Shown here: piece by piece, positions 35,422 to 44,256 of the stretch
How positions within the stretch are numbered: the stretch's first letter is position 1
Layout: every line of letters begins with the position of its first letter
IMG/VR virus record: IMGVR_UViG_3300045999_008996
Coordinates: 158,564-222,563 of that record
Source: a virus
Reading direction: 5' to 3' (one strand)
Length of the DNA stretch: 64,000 bases
The notes under the pieces: model-generated
Seen by the model: the letters and a program-made list of their open reading frames with translations, nothing else
The model's database searches: none
Told to the model about the DNA's origin: nothing
Position numbers and translations under genes: made by a program

Positions 35422-36909
35422 TTATACAGTAACGTCAGTATCAGTTCCTTTAGGAGCAGATCTAAGTGCTTGAAGTTTTCTATTTAAGATTTGAACTTCT
35501 TGCTGTCTTTGACGATCTTTTTGCTGTGCGATTTTCTTTTGTGCTTGATCAGGTTTTTCCTGGGTCTTTGGTTGAATTTCCATTGCCTGTTCGGCAATTT
35601 TCTTTGCCATTTTGGTAGCAGTGGCATACATCACTTCTTTACCACGACCAGGATATCTCTTTTCAAAGTCTGCTACCTTATCCTTCATTGACTTTACAAG
35701 TCTTTCTTTTTCTTTAGTTTCAGAACGAGTTAATGTCTTTTCGTCAATTTGAACTTGCTCACTTCTTACACTTGCGAGAAGATCATCTAATTTGGACTTT
35801 CTCTTTTTTGTAGGTGCCTTAGTAGTTCCACCACTTACTTTAGTAGTCTTTGCTTTTGCTTTTGGTTTTGCTTTTGGTTTTGTTGGAGTTGTTGCACTAC
35901 CTTCCCAAGGATCAGAAGGTTTTTCTGCTTTGGGTTTTGGTTTTGGTTTCTGAGGAACTGTTGAACTTCCTTTCCATGGATCAGAAGGTTTTTCTGCTTT
36001 CTTTTTAGTAGGTCCAGTATAAGAACCACTGCTTACTCTTTCTTTAGTTCCTGCACCTGCACCACGATAAACTGATGCAGATCTTGTTTTAGTATGTGCC
36101 GCACTCGGTTTTGAATCACCACCTTCCATTTTACGAGCAACACCTAATGCACCTTTAGCAACTTTTCTTGCTCCCGTTGCAACTGCTTGCTTTGCTGCTT
36201 TCTTAGCACCACGAACTTTACTAGAAAGTTTTTGTCTTGCAAGTCTTCCAACTGCTGCAACTAAATTACCTCTTTTCTTTTGTCCTGTAGGAGTATCATG
36301 TCCAAAAGTTACTTTTGCTTCAGTAAGTGCAAACTCAAGTGCTTCTTCAATATCATCCTCATCATAACCTTCATCAAGGAGTTCATCATAAACACTTTCA
36401 ACAATATAATCAACTTCATCAACTTCTACCATTTCAAGCAGAGTTCCGCCCAGGTTTTCTACCGCTTCACCAATATTAGGATTGATTTTGATTTTATTTT
36501 TTACTGCTTTTTCAGTAATCTTTTCATCACCTTTATCTTTAGAAACAACTTCTAAAATCTCAGAAAGATCTTCTCTCCAATTTGAATATCCTTCCTTTAC
36601 ACTCTTCTTTGCAATCGCAGCACCACGAACTTTTCTACGATTTAGAAGATACTTATCAGTCTTATCGTGATCACCGTCATTATCAATATCTTTATCCTCT
36701 TTACCTACAGGATCAAGTGCTTCTTTAATCTTATTCTTTTCTCTCATTGCTTTTGCTTTTGCAAGTGCTCTTTCTCTAGCAGCATCTCTTTCTGCTTTTG
36801 GAATTGCAGTTACAGCACCAAGTCTTTCTGCTGGTTTTCCAGGAACTGCTGATTCAGCAACCTGTTCCAAATACACTCTAGAAATATCATTCAGAGGATT
36901 AATAGACAT
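35422..36909 (-). CDS. Large low-complexity virion protein, 495 aa
   Basis: The N-terminus (NDISRVYLEQVAESAV) looks like other cyanophage virion proteins. An EF-hand-like loop DIDNDGDHDKTDKYL lies at about 73-87. The middle has acidic helices; residues about 210-360 are Lys/Ala/Pro-rich with a repeated unit AEKPSDPW(K/E)GS about 30 residues apart and KPKAKPKAKAK runs. A second helical region closes the protein. It is transcribed from the late promoter at 36943-36950. Probably structural or packaged with DNA. Confidence 0.7.
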   Translation of the reverse strand: MSINPLNDISRVYLEQVAESAVPGKPAERLGAVTAIPKAERDAARERALAKAKAMREKNKIKEALDPVGKEDKDIDNDGDHDKTDKYLLNRRKVRGAAIAKKSVKEGYSNWREDLSEILEVVSKDKGDEKITEKAVKNKIKINPNIGEAVENLGGTLLEMVEVDEVDYIVESVYDELLDEGYDEDDIEEALEFALTEAKVTFGHDTPTGQKKRGNLVAAVGRLARQKLSSKVRGAKKAAKQAVATGARKVAKGALGVARKMEGGDSKPSAAHTKTRSASVYRGAGAGTKERVSSGSYTGPTKKKAEKPSDPWKGSSTVPQKPKPKPKAEKPSDPWEGSATTPTKPKAKPKAKAKTTKVSGGTTKAPTKKRKSKLDDLLASVRSEQVQIDEKTLTRSETKEKERLVKSMKDKVADFEKRYPGRGKEVMYATATKMAKKIAEQAMEIQPKTQEKPDQAQKKIAQQKDRQRQQEVQILNRKLQALRSAPKGTDTDVTV

Positions 36910-36914
36910 CTTAA

Positions 36915-38207
36915 TTAAGCGCGTACTTTTTGTTTCTTATACTTATTTATAAATTTGTCTAAGAACGAGGATCCACCTGCTTGAAGATTTTCTTTTCCTA
37001 AAGATGAACCAGGAGTTTGTTTGAGTGCATACTTCAAATATCCAGTTGTTCCAAAAAGAGTATTTGGTTTTCCTGGTTCTCTATACATTCTATCCATTTT
37101 AACTTCAGTATATTCCATTACATCTTTAATCCAAGACTTAAACATATATCCTTCTTCAGTCACGCAGATTAAGTGGTTAGTTCCCCTACGCATTACTTCA
37201 CCAATCAAACCAGTGTTTAGATTTTGAACCTTATCTCCGATTCTAAAAATTTTTCCTCTCACATAATTCTCACGAAGATTTCTCATATCATACTTTGGAG
37301 CAATCTCCCATAATGCATAACTTTCTTTCTTTACCTTTGATTTCTTGACTTGCATTCCTTGACGAACTGCATTGAAGAGTGCTTGAGTATCAGCATCATT
37401 CAATGTCTTTGGTGTTCCTCTACGGAAAGAATCGAAATCATTATCCATTACTGCTTTTCTCATCTTGGATGCAGACATTCCTTCTACACCTTCAGCATCT
37501 GCATCTCTTACGCCAGCAGATATAACACGAATCAAATCAAAGTTGTATAGTTCTCCATTATACTTTTGTGCAAGATTTTCAAACTCTGCTTGACGATCAG
37601 AACCAACGACAATGTTTACATTATTATAACCATCCTCATTTGCAGTCACTAAGACGTTAAAAATGGTTTTCATCTCTTCATCATTAATAATGTTCTCCTC
37701 AAACTCGGGGAACATTTTCTTCATATAAGAAACTTTAGTATTAGGGTCTAAAGGATTTTTCTTTGGATCTTGAGACCTTGAAGGGTAAATCTTAATATCT
37801 CCACCAGCAGAAATTCTCTTCGCTGACTTGAGAAGTTTATCGTGTCCTACTGTTGGTGGATTGAAGCGACCAAAAACAACAGTGAGTGGTGGTAGTTCCT
37901 CTGCGGGTTGCTCTTCAGGTGCTTGTCTTGGTGCTGCTTGAGGTTGTGGAGCAGGGGCAGGTGCTGCTTGAGTTGGTTGTGTGGTTGGTGCAGCACCAGC
38001 AGGTTGTCTTCCTGCAGCAGGTTCTTCTGCACCTTTTGGTTGACGACCATCAATATACTTCAGTTTTCCCTTTTCGGTTCTCGCAACAACTTTACCCGAA
38101 CGGTCCAACCATCCACCGTGACCATCCCCAGTGTATCCAAGTTTTTTCGCTTGCATTGCTGCTTGCGATTCTTTTGCTTCAGTTAGAAAATTGAGAAAAC
38201 TTTTCAT
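36915..38207 (-). CDS. Virion-associated nucleotidylyltransferase (NMNAT/cytidylyltransferase fold)
   Basis: 430 residues. The N-terminus MKSFLNFLTEAKES copies the T4 capsid-targeting sequence (MKTYQEFIAEA) and offers LTE-A for prohead protease cleavage. A Pro/Ala/Gln linker follows at about 60-105. The nucleotidylyltransferase domain (about 107-290) has FGRFNPPTVGHDKLL (HxGH type, here VGH) and SASKMRKAV (ISSTxxR type). A C-terminal domain (about 300-430) is of unknown fold. It may act on NAD or nucleotide precursors and enter the host with the DNA (inference). Confidence 0.75.
   Translation of the reverse strand: MKSFLNFLTEAKESQAAMQAKKLGYTGDGHGGWLDRSGKVVARTEKGKLKYIDGRQPKGAEEPAAGRQPAGAAPTTQPTQAAPAPAPQPQAAPRQAPEEQPAEELPPLTVVFGRFNPPTVGHDKLLKSAKRISAGGDIKIYPSRSQDPKKNPLDPNTKVSYMKKMFPEFEENIINDEEMKTIFNVLVTANEDGYNNVNIVVGSDRQAEFENLAQKYNGELYNFDLIRVISAGVRDADAEGVEGMSASKMRKAVMDNDFDSFRRGTPKTLNDADTQALFNAVRQGMQVKKSKVKKESYALWEIAPKYDMRNLRENYVRGKIFRIGDKVQNLNTGLIGEVMRRGTNHLICVTEEGYMFKSWIKDVMEYTEVKMDRMYREPGKPNTLFGTTGYLKYALKQTPGSSLGKENLQAGGSSFLDKFINKYKKQKVRA
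36943..36950 (-). promoter_or_regulatory. T4-type late promoter TATAAATA
   Basis: Exact octamer 34 bases before the ATG at 36909, inside the 3' end of the upstream gene. Confidence 0.75.
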
Positions 38208-38230
38208 ATTTTGTGTTGATATACTTATAT

Positions 38231-39379
38231 TTATTTCTTCTTATAATCGCACATAATATGCGATGGATAAACTTTTCCTGCTTTATTTCTAAAATTGAAC
38301 TGAAAATTATATAGAGATGATGCACAATCTACAATAACTTTTTTACCAGTTCCTGTTGTTCCTCCATAATAAGCAGTAATTCTTCCCATTAAGTTTGTTG
38401 ATTTATTTAGATAATTATCATCAACTTCGTATATATCTACCTTTCCTGCGCCTTTACCGTGAACCATTACATAACCATATCCCATCATCTGTCTCAGTAA
38501 CTTAGTCATTGCATTCTTATCACATGTATTAGTAACATCTTGCTGGTAATTTTCAATTTTACCAGAATGTGGGTAGTTATTAAATGTGCTACAGAATGAT
38601 GTTTCGTCTAAACCAAATACTTCTAAAATATTTTTAGCAGTTTCATTAAGATTATAATCATTAACAGATTTTTCTGTAAAAATGCTTTGTATTCCAATAT
38701 TAGCAAAAGCAAGAGTGCTTTGAAATTTTAAAGAAAGATATACTTCTTTATTACCAAATTTAAGAGTAATATCTGTAACAGTGGATCCAATATTTTCTTG
38801 TCCCGTTCCTATTGACAAATTTCTTTTTGAAACCTTTAGTGGTCTTTTTTGATTTAATTCACCCACAGCAATAACTTCTTTTAAAGGTGCTTTATGTTTT
38901 TTTCCTAGATCTTCAACGATCTGTTTTGCCTGAGTATGATATTTTCCTTTCTTTCCCTCACAGTTTAAAATGTTGACCAAAGACTCATAAAACTCTCTTT
39001 CAAAGACTAATCCAAGATTTTCTTTTTTTCCTGATCCAGCACCTTGACCGCCAAATTCTCCAGTTTTTTCTAAATCATTAATCTTTACAGTAGTAATTCT
39101 TCCAGTATTTTCATACTTACCAGTTAATTCAATTGATGACTTCGTTCCTTTTGTAGACGCTGCTTCTTCTACTCTGGAAATTATTTCCTTTACAAGATTT
39201 TTTTCTTTAGTCTCATATGCATATTGCTTTCCATTTATATCCAAAATGAGAGCAACTGGCAAAAAAATTCCTTCCTTTGTTAGGAATTTATTTTCTTTTC
39301 CTTCTAAACCAAGAAACTTTTTTACAAAAGTATCATAGTTGCCTCTTTTTAAAAGGTCCTCTTTTTTTAAGAGTGCCAT
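38231..39379 (-). CDS. Hypothetical protein, 382 aa (possible nuclease-like core)
   Basis: Lys-rich alpha/beta protein. A central stretch, GSTVTDITLKFGNKEVYLSL followed by KFQ, resembles the D...(x)LK core of PD-(D/E)xK nucleases, but the Glu is not secure. The gene begins 22 bases after an exact late promoter (39401-39408) and lies in the structural region, so it is made late. No family recognised. Confidence 0.65.
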   Translation of the reverse strand: MALLKKEDLLKRGNYDTFVKKFLGLEGKENKFLTKEGIFLPVALILDINGKQYAYETKEKNLVKEIISRVEEAASTKGTKSSIELTGKYENTGRITTVKINDLEKTGEFGGQGAGSGKKENLGLVFEREFYESLVNILNCEGKKGKYHTQAKQIVEDLGKKHKAPLKEVIAVGELNQKRPLKVSKRNLSIGTGQENIGSTVTDITLKFGNKEVYLSLKFQSTLAFANIGIQSIFTEKSVNDYNLNETAKNILEVFGLDETSFCSTFNNYPHSGKIENYQQDVTNTCDKNAMTKLLRQMMGYGYVMVHGKGAGKVDIYEVDDNYLNKSTNLMGRITAYYGGTTGTGKKVIVDCASSLYNFQFNFRNKAGKVYPSHIMCDYKKK

Positions 39380-39400
39380 CTATACATATACTGTTTTATG

Positions 39401-39408
39401 TATTTATA
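39401..39408 (-). promoter_or_regulatory. T4-type late promoter TATAAATA
   Basis: Exact octamer 22 bases before the ATG at 39379 and 3 bases past the 3' end of tRNA-Ala. Confidence 0.8.
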
Positions 39409-39410
39409 AT

Positions 39411-39481
39411 GGAGTGTAAGGAAATCGAATCCTTATTGCTGGAATGCAAATCCAGAGTAATAACCGTTATACGAACACCCC
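39411..39481 (-). tRNA. tRNA-Ala (TGC), isolated
   Basis: Acceptor GGGGTGT/ACACTCC, anticodon arm CTGGA-TTTGCAT-TCCAG, T-arm AAGGA-TTCGATT-TCCTT. It lies 13 kb from the main tRNA array and has its own promoter at 39492-39520. Confidence 0.92.
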
Positions 39482-39491
39482 AAGTTTAGAT

Positions 39492-39520
39492 ATTATAAAA
39501 CCCCTCAACTAAAAAGTCAA
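39492..39520 (-). promoter_or_regulatory. Sigma-70 promoter fused to a terminator, for tRNA-Ala
   Basis: TTGACT (39520-39515), 17-base spacer, TATAAT (39497-39492). The -35 is the 5' arm of the terminator hairpin and the -10 begins at the end of its T-run. Confidence 0.8.
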
Positions 39521-39526
39521 GGGGTT
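39496..39526 (-). terminator. Rho-independent terminator overlapping the tRNA-Ala promoter
   Basis: A 12-bp stem (AACCCCTTGACT with AGTTGAGGGGTT, two wobbles) around a TTTT loop, followed by four T. Confidence 0.8.
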
Positions 39527-39543
39527 AGAGCAACCTTCCGTGG

Positions 39544-39729
39544 TTATTTATCAACTACTTGACTGATTGCATCATCAAGTTGAACAATAACTCCACGAAT
39601 ATCAGAAACCCGAGGAGGAACACTTACTTCATCATAAGTATATCCTTTTTGGGCATCGAACAAAACCTGACGAACTGCTGCTGCTGCATGAACACTCATT
39701 TTAATTGTTACTTGTTTTTCTTTACTCAT
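39544..39729 (-). CDS. Hypothetical protein, 61 aa
   Basis: Starts MSKEKQVTIKMSVHAAAAVR and has a short helical then beta pattern (GVIVQLDDAISQVV). GGAGG precedes the ATG closely. It ends before the fused terminator-promoter at 39492-39526. Function unknown. Confidence 0.7.
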   Translation of the reverse strand: MSKEKQVTIKMSVHAAAAVRQVLFDAQKGYTYDEVSVPPRVSDIRGVIVQLDDAISQVVDK

Positions 39730-39754
39730 AGTACCTCCAGTTTTTGTTTTATTA

Positions 39755-40306
39755 TTATATCATATTTTCTTTATTCCATCTACCTCTTCCCTTCCTTTCT
39801 CTATCAACACTATTATCTTTAGGAGTTCCTAACCACAGATTATTCAAATAGTTTATTTGAGGATAAGATAAAGTTTCCTCTTTATGAAGGACATATAAAC
39901 CTTCCTTCCAAGGTAAAAAATTTTTTCCAACTAAAGTAGAAACTCTCTGTGTTGTTCCATTAATTTTTACATTCCAATAATAGTCACAAGTAGAATTTTT
40001 TACTAACGAAGGTTTCAAAAACATCCAAAAAACATTACTCCATATTCTTCCTTTAGTAGTAACAAAGTAATTGGAAAAATTTTTTAATTGTTTTGCTTCT
40101 TCTCCATCATCCAAATACTTTATCCATTCATAAGGAAAGTATCTAACCATTATTTGAATATAAGTTTCTTCATATCCTCTTGGTTTAAGAAACTTTCCGT
40201 TTCCTTTCATACTCCATATCCTTCCTAAGTTGGAAACATATATCCAATCTTTTAGATTAGATTGTTTCCACTCTTCATTGGGAGTATCTGGTAGAGTATT
40301 AATCAT
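39755..40306 (-). CDS. HNH homing endonuclease with NUMOD4 domains
   Basis: 183 residues. Two NUMOD4-like segments: EEWKQSNLKDWIYVSNLGRI at about 11-30 and a second one around NYFVTTKGRIWS. The C-terminal part (LVGKNFLPWKEGLYVLHKEE, then NYLNNLWLGTPKDN) is an HNH_3 domain in which the first His-His of the usual VHHIDG is reduced to LHKEE, so the nuclease may be weakened. Located beside MazG, as a freestanding mobile gene. Confidence 0.78.
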   Translation of the reverse strand: MINTLPDTPNEEWKQSNLKDWIYVSNLGRIWSMKGNGKFLKPRGYEETYIQIMVRYFPYEWIKYLDDGEEAKQLKNFSNYFVTTKGRIWSNVFWMFLKPSLVKNSTCDYYWNVKINGTTQRVSTLVGKNFLPWKEGLYVLHKEETLSYPQINYLNNLWLGTPKDNSVDRERKGRGRWNKENMI

Positions 40307-40315
40307 TATTTTGAG

Positions 40316-40720
40316 TTAAATATCTCCAGATTTTCTATTTTCAGAACGCTCAATACTAAATGCACCTTCAGGATAACGAGCATTCAGTTTCTCAAAGTTC
40401 ATTTGAATAACTTCTTCAAGAGAAATATCTAGTCCAATACATGCTTGAGAAATATACCACATAATATCTCCAAGTTCTCGCTTCAGGTGAAACAGATTTT
40501 CTTGGTTGACTGGTTTACCTTGAAAGACAATCTTCTTTACAATTTCAGTAAACTCACCTGCTTCAGCAGACATTCCTACAGCAGCAGTTAGCATTCGCTC
40601 GGTAGGAAAATTCTGTTCTCGCAGTTCCATAAGACTGTTGATAAAAGAAACATGGTCTTTACTTGGATTAGAGGTAGTGGTATTAACGAACTCCACGTAC
40701 TTATTAAGATCAATAGTCAT
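40316..40720 (-). CDS. mazG: MazG-like nucleotide pyrophosphohydrolase
   Basis: 134 residues with the MazG helices AVGMSAEAGEFTEIVKKIVF and HLKRELGDIMWYISQACIGL, which hold the ExxE...ExxD magnesium site. The family hydrolyses NTPs or dNTPs; cyanophage MazG is thought to act on nucleotide pools or the stringent-response signal. Promoter at 40762-40789. Confidence 0.9.
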   Translation of the reverse strand: MTIDLNKYVEFVNTTTSNPSKDHVSFINSLMELREQNFPTERMLTAAVGMSAEAGEFTEIVKKIVFQGKPVNQENLFHLKRELGDIMWYISQACIGLDISLEEVIQMNFEKLNARYPEGAFSIERSENRKSGDI

Positions 40721-40761
40721 ATTAGAATTTAAATCCTCTGAGTATTTTTAGTGTTTTTTTA

Positions 40762-40789
40762 ATTATACTTCTTTTTTTTCTATAGTCAA
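40762..40789 (-). promoter_or_regulatory. Sigma-70 promoter for mazG
   Basis: TTGACT (40789-40784), 16-base spacer, TATAAT (40767-40762), 42 bases before the mazG ATG. Confidence 0.8.
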
Positions 40790-40793
40790 GTAT

Positions 40794-41345
40794 TTAATTT
40801 ACGTTATAAATCCAACAATCATTTCTATTCTCTCCGATTTGAATTTCAGAAAGAACTTCATTTACTGCTTCATTAACTGGAGAACTAGAAATATCATGTC
40901 CTGCTAAAACCCCACCAGTTTTCACTTTAGGCAACCATGCTTGTATATCACTTTTGACATTTTCATATTCGTGACCAGCATCAATAAAAACAAAATCAAG
41001 ACTAGCATCTTCAAATGTATCTGCTGCTTCAGTCGAAGTCATTTTTAATACTTTATAGTATTTTTCAACTGGTTTCATGTTAGAAATAAATGTCTCATAA
41101 AGTTGAGGAAGATCTTCATAACCTTTATGTTCAACACTTCCCAAAAAATGATCCACACAAAAGAATTCAATATCCTTTTGCGAGTTTGCAATTTCTACAC
41201 ACATATATGATGATGATTTTCCTTTCCAAGAACCAACCTCTACAAATTTACTTCCAGATGGAAATTTTTCTACCATTGACTTATATAAATCTGGATATGT
41301 AAACCAATCTTGTCCAAATTCTTTATTTTGATAAATGTGTTCCAT
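40794..41345 (-). CDS. Class I SAM-dependent methyltransferase
   Basis: 183 residues, Methyltransf_24 type. SAM-binding VEVGSWKGKSSSYM at about 35-48, and LDFVFIDAGHEYENVKSDI with GGVLAGHD. Such enzymes methylate small molecules or sugars; some occur in glycan clusters. It abuts gp41 (start at the gp41 stop). Substrate unknown. Confidence 0.85.
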   Translation of the reverse strand: MEHIYQNKEFGQDWFTYPDLYKSMVEKFPSGSKFVEVGSWKGKSSSYMCVEIANSQKDIEFFCVDHFLGSVEHKGYEDLPQLYETFISNMKPVEKYYKVLKMTSTEAADTFEDASLDFVFIDAGHEYENVKSDIQAWLPKVKTGGVLAGHDISSSPVNEAVNEVLSEIQIGENRNDCWIYNVN

Positions 41346-42721
41346 TAAAATTTAAATCCTTCAAATGTTTTCTTTGGTTTCTTTTCTTCATAATTATACT
41401 CCTCATCCTTTCCGTTGTCAAGGATATCATTCTGAGCAGATTGTTCGCAGTCATAAAGACGCATTTTTGCACGATCAATACCAATCACAAAACGCTTATG
41501 AATGGTTGGATCATTATATCGGTTCTTAAGTTGTTTTACAAGAATCTGTCCAAGACCTTCTAAGTCTTCTGTAGAAATCAATGCAAACATTAGGTCAGCA
41601 GTTGCAGGAAGACCGAATGATTCCGAAGTATCAGTCAGTTCAACATCAGAAGAACCATAACCACTACGAGTAGTCTGCGTTGCACTGACGATGGGAACAT
41701 TGAATTCTACAGCAAGACCACGAAGTTCTTCTGCGATTGCTTTTACAAAAGTATAAGAGTTGATATTGCTATTACCTTTATACCTAGAAGAAGAACAGAT
41801 ATTTAGATAGTCAATAAAAATGATATCTGGACGGAATGACTTCTTTAGTGCAAGTTCATTTAGAAGGGATTTGAAATGTCCAGAGTGTGCAGACGCAGTT
41901 GGATACTCTTTGATAATTAGAGTTCCTTGAGTTTTCTTTGCTAGGTTTGTAACCTTGTTCTCAAACATTTGCTTAGGAAGGTTTACAATATCTTGAATAG
42001 GAACATTCAGTAAGTTTGCGTCAATTCTTTCAGCAATGCGTTCTTCTGCCATTTCCAACGTAATGTACAGAACGTTCCTCCCTTGGAGCAAGACGGAGCT
42101 AGCCACATGGCACATGAATAGAGATTTCCCGACACCCGTACCAGCAAGAGCGATGTTAAGAGTTTTGTTAGGGAGACCACCTTTCGTGATTTTGTTAAAG
42201 TATTCAAGATCAAATTCAATTTTATCCTCCTTTTTGTGATACGATTCGTAACGTTGTTCATAATCCTGAAGATAATCATGCCCAACATGATTATCAAAAC
42301 TTACAGCAAGAGCATCAGAAAGAATAGAAGGAATACTGTCGCGATTCTTCTTTTCATCATTTCCATCTGCAATATGAATAGACTCCATAAGTGCCAAATA
42401 AATAGCACGATCGCGACACCACTTTTCAGTTGTATCAACTAACCAATTAAACTCTGCAGAAACATCCTCAAGGCAAGAGATAATTTGAACTATTTCTTTA
42501 AATGATTGTTCATTAATATCATTTCTTTTTTCAATCTCAATACATAAAACCTCTTTCGTTGCTGGTTGATTATATTCTTGAACAAAAGAAAGTATTTCTT
42601 CAAATACAATTTTTTGATTTTGGTCTTCAAAGTATTCGGATTTGATAAATGGTATTACTTTTCGAATATATTGTTCATTGTGTAAAAGGTTTCTAAGAAC
42701 TAGAAACTCAACTTTCTCCAT
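41345..42721 (-). CDS. 41: Replicative DNA helicase (T4 gp41, DnaB family)
   Basis: 458 residues. RecA-like core with Walker [13 protein letters not shown] at about 197, Walker [12 protein letters not shown], and the [10 protein letters not shown] arginine-loop region. It unwinds DNA ahead of the fork on the lagging strand and works with primase gp61. It overlaps UvsX by 14 bases. Confidence 0.95.
   Translation of the reverse strand: MEKVEFLVLRNLLHNEQYIRKVIPFIKSEYFEDQNQKIVFEEILSFVQEYNQPATKEVLCIEIEKRNDINEQSFKEIVQIISCLEDVSAEFNWLVDTTEKWCRDRAIYLALMESIHIADGNDEKKNRDSIPSILSDALAVSFDNHVGHDYLQDYEQRYESYHKKEDKIEFDLEYFNKITKGGLPNKTLNIALAGTGVGKSLFMCHVASSVLLQGRNVLYITLEMAEERIAERIDANLLNVPIQDIVNLPKQMFENKVTNLAKKTQGTLIIKEYPTASAHSGHFKSLLNELALKKSFRPDIIFIDYLNICSSSRYKGNSNINSYTFVKAIAEELRGLAVEFNVPIVSATQTTRSGYGSSDVELTDTSESFGLPATADLMFALISTEDLEGLGQILVKQLKNRYNDPTIHKRFVIGIDRAKMRLYDCEQSAQNDILDNGKDEEYNYEEKKPKKTFEGFKF
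41393..41421 (-). promoter_or_regulatory. Consensus sigma-70 promoter inside the gp41 3' end
   Basis: TTGACA (41421-41416), 17-base spacer, TATAAT (41398-41393), 48 bases before the methyltransferase ATG. It is a perfect match despite lying in coding DNA. Confidence 0.75.
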
Positions 42722-43715
42722 AACTAAATTCCTTGCGTGCGATTTCGTCCAACTGTTGCATTACTTCTTCAGTAAAATATTCCTCAGGATTAGCAAGAAT
42801 CTGTTTTGCATAGATTTTCTTGCCGTCCATTTCATAGCGTCCCGCTACATTCTTCCAGAGTCCACCAATCTCACCAAGTTCCAGAAGACCATAGTAACGA
42901 TCAAGACCGCGCTCATCATAATACAGACGGACTTCAACATCCTTGTTCTCCTTACTCAAACGCGACTTAGCAGTCTTAGCTTTGATAATATTTCCGACCA
43001 CTTCCGTTCCGTCCTTTTCTTTCTTTTTGCTGAGATAAATGATTGAAGACGCTGCGTACTTGAGTCCGCTGCCTCCACCCATTTCCTTAGTTGGTACGTA
43101 AGATCCGATAACGTCATAAGTATGATTGGTTACTATCATTGGAATGTTTGCTTGACCAAGTTTCAAGGTAAGCATACGGAATGCACCTTTAATCAGTTGC
43201 GATTTGGTCATATCGCGAACTTCTTTATCGTTCAAAGCATCATTGATCTCTTTACTGGTGGAAAGCATACCTAAAGAGTCTAGCACAAACATGCAAGGAT
43301 TGCGCTCTCCTTCGGGTTTTTTCATATAAAGGTCTACTGCCTTGAGTGCCTTTCCGCGAAACTCTTCAACAGTAACAACATTAACAACCACCAAACGAGA
43401 AGTATCAATTCCACGAGATTCTAGAAGAGATTTAGTGATAGCAGCTTCAGTATCAAAGTAGAGACAATACCCATCGGTATTATTATCAAGGAAATTCTTA
43501 ACCACAGCGAGAGAAAAGAAAGTCTTTCCAGTACTAGACTCTCCAGCAATAGCAGTAATCTTATTCCCAGATACACCGCCAAATATACTACCTGAAACCA
43601 GTGCATTAAAAATGTACGAACCTGTGTCAACATAAGTTTCACTTTCGTCAATGTCGGAAGCAAGTTGAGTATACTCGCCACCAATTTCCTTTACAATATC
43701 TTTTAAAAAATCCAT
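42708..43715 (-). CDS. uvsX: UvsX RecA-like recombinase
   Basis: 335 residues from the ATG at 43715; the codons before it start with TTG. Walker [13 protein letters not shown] at about 60, the [10 protein letters not shown] strand, Walker [12 protein letters not shown], and the L2-like [13 protein letters not shown]. It forms filaments on ssDNA and drives strand exchange and recombination-dependent replication with UvsY and gp41. Confidence 0.95.
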   Translation of the reverse strand: MDFLKDIVKEIGGEYTQLASDIDESETYVDTGSYIFNALVSGSIFGGVSGNKITAIAGESSTGKTFFSLAVVKNFLDNNTDGYCLYFDTEAAITKSLLESRGIDTSRLVVVNVVTVEEFRGKALKAVDLYMKKPEGERNPCMFVLDSLGMLSTSKEINDALNDKEVRDMTKSQLIKGAFRMLTLKLGQANIPMIVTNHTYDVIGSYVPTKEMGGGSGLKYAASSIIYLSKKKEKDGTEVVGNIIKAKTAKSRLSKENKDVEVRLYYDERGLDRYYGLLELGEIGGLWKNVAGRYEMDGKKIYAKQILANPEEYFTEEVMQQLDEIARKEFSYGES

Positions 43716-43719
43716 TTTA

Positions 43720-44256
43720 TCAACCAATATCAATTTTCCAGTTTTTTACATCAGTATCACTCTGACGTGTAATGCTAAGTGAAGTTCCATCATCAAAAGC
43801 ATCTAATACTCCAATACCATTGTTCTCATAAACTGAGTATTCTTGGTAATAGTCATCATCACTTTTTTGAATAGAGACCCAAGGACATCCAACAGTTGGA
43901 TTAATAAAGCAAAGAAGAAGTGCTTTTCCAATAGAATCACCGTGAGAAGTAACTCTTTGAATACGGACATATACGTCCATACCATTTACCCAATTGCTAA
44001 TTCCATCAACAATATCAGAAACAATATCCATACTAATACCACCAACAGTAGTACTTCCAGATACCTCAGGGAATGGACTCATAATATTTGTATTTTTATC
44101 AATATACTGAATCACTTTAGTTTCTGGACTAGGAGTTGCCATCTTAATTTGGTAGAAAACATCGTCCCCCCATCCATCACTGTTCCTGACCATAACGTCA
44201 GTATCTTTACGCATCCATGCTGTCAGTTTATTAAACATTAAAATGATTTTTTTCAT
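43720..44256 (-). CDS. Hypothetical protein, 178 aa
   Basis: Beta-rich acidic protein ([20 protein letters not shown], then [12 protein letters not shown] and [16 protein letters not shown]). It lies between DNA polymerase and UvsX, so a replication-linked role is possible. The ATG at 44256 abuts the gp43 stop. No family recognised. Confidence 0.7.
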   Translation of the reverse strand: MKKIILMFNKLTAWMRKDTDVMVRNSDGWGDDVFYQIKMATPSPETKVIQYIDKNTNIMSPFPEVSGSTTVGGISMDIVSDIVDGISNWVNGMDVYVRIQRVTSHGDSIGKALLLCFINPTVGCPWVSIQKSDDDYYQEYSVYENNGIGVLDAFDDGTSLSITRQSDTDVKNWKIDIG

